From Paenibacillus sp. PK3_47 (lineage in GTDB: Bacteria > Bacillota > Bacilli > Paenibacillales > Paenibacillaceae), in the NCBI RefSeq assembly GCF_023520895.1, contig NZ_CP026029.1, positions 3,844,001-3,908,000 of the forward strand: a stretch of 64,000 bases of DNA, written 5' to 3'. The notes beneath the pieces are model-generated. The model was not told where the DNA came from, made no database searches, and saw only the letters and a list, made by a program, of their open reading frames with translations. The position numbers and the translations under genes are program-made. Positions 63,920 through 64,000 of the stretch are shown here, piece after piece (positions within the stretch are counted from its first letter, which is position 1; every line of letters begins with the position of its first letter).

Positions 63920-64000
63920 ATGTACATCAGAGTTCTGAACCCTGACGATGCAAAAATATACCGGGAGATTCGCCTGCAGTCGCTGCTTGCGCATCCGGAG
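63920..64000 (+). CDS. GNAT-type acetyltransferase, N-terminus only (cut by window edge)
   Basis: 27 codons starting MYIRVLNPDDAKIYREIRLQ, which match the first strand and helix of GNAT acetyltransferases (the common xIRxLxPxDAxxYRxIRLxSL pattern). GGGGAGG lies 8 nt before the ATG. The rest is beyond the window, so function cannot be judged. Confidence 0.65.
   Translation, partial: MYIRVLNPDDAKIYREIRLQSLLAHPE

Overview
The window looks like a chromosomal segment of a spore-forming Bacillota, most likely Paenibacillus or a close relative. This rests on gene content and order, not on any database search: an H-type small acid-soluble spore protein, a Ku/LigD repair set, T-box leaders, a CIRCE-controlled groESL operon, SigA-type promoters, strong AGGAGG ribosome sites with frequent GTG/TTG starts, and the order tsaE-tsaB-rimI-tsaD / ABC-F / moaC / tatA-tatC / groES-groEL, which matches the ydi-groE region of Bacillus subtilis as I remember it. 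I saw no rRNA, tRNA, CRISPR array, prophage block or insertion sequence.

Layout. 0-4.1 kb: a hydroxyacid dehydrogenase, an RNA 2',3'-cyclic phosphodiesterase, a SleB-like wall hydrolase and a diacylglycerol-type glycosyltransferase. 4.3-7.5 kb: a TetR regulator and a YhgE/Pip-type membrane protein, each preceded by the same 23-bp dyad. 7.8-12.4 kb: glutamate synthase large subunit alone. 12.6-14.3 kb: an ABC exporter. 14.4-16 kb: bactofilin and an M23 peptidase. 16.2-18.7 kb: cardiolipin synthase and a YitT-family protein. 18.9-22.3 kb: a non-homologous end-joining operon (Ku, ATP ligase, polymerase/primase as separate proteins) divergent from a small acidic protein and an SspH-type spore protein. 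22.9-26.9 kb: an EmrE-like exporter and the t6A tRNA-modification genes. 27-29.4 kb: leuA behind two T-box leaders in series. 29.4-29.8 kb: a cluster of DnaA boxes. 29.8-38.4 kb: ABC-F ATPase, formyl-THF cyclo-ligase, moaC, mogA/moaB, tatA, tatC and groESL.

38.5-54.4 kb reads as one metabolic island for recycled peptidoglycan sugar: a GntR/FCD regulator divergent from a GlcD/GlcF-type 2-hydroxyacid oxidase, then an RpiR regulator, MurQ etherase, an ABC sugar importer, AnmK, a two-domain GNAT protein, a PIG-L deacetylase, NamZ, NagZ and a BadF-type sugar kinase. MurQ releases D-lactate from MurNAc-6-phosphate, and GlcD/GlcF-type enzymes can oxidise D-2-hydroxyacids, so the two adjacent units may form one route. 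NamZ and NagZ lack visible signal peptides, which with the ABC importer points to uptake of intact disaccharides and cleavage in the cytosol.

54.4-64 kb: an Eis-like acetyltransferase, a small holin-like membrane-protein operon, two decayed genes (DUF2935 and ArsR types), an NAD(P)-binding oxidoreductase, an AgrC/LytTR-type two-component system divergent from an ABC exporter, an MsrA-MsrB fusion whose MsrB half has lost its catalytic cysteine, and the start of a GNAT gene cut by the window edge.

The most unusual feature is a dispersed family of intergenic tandem repeats, all with a 51-bp period, at 22.4, 35.0, 35.5 and 63.7 kb, with a diverged 50-bp pair at 22.7 kb. Three of the arrays carry a 7-4-7 dyad core in every unit, and two of these have identical dyad arms.
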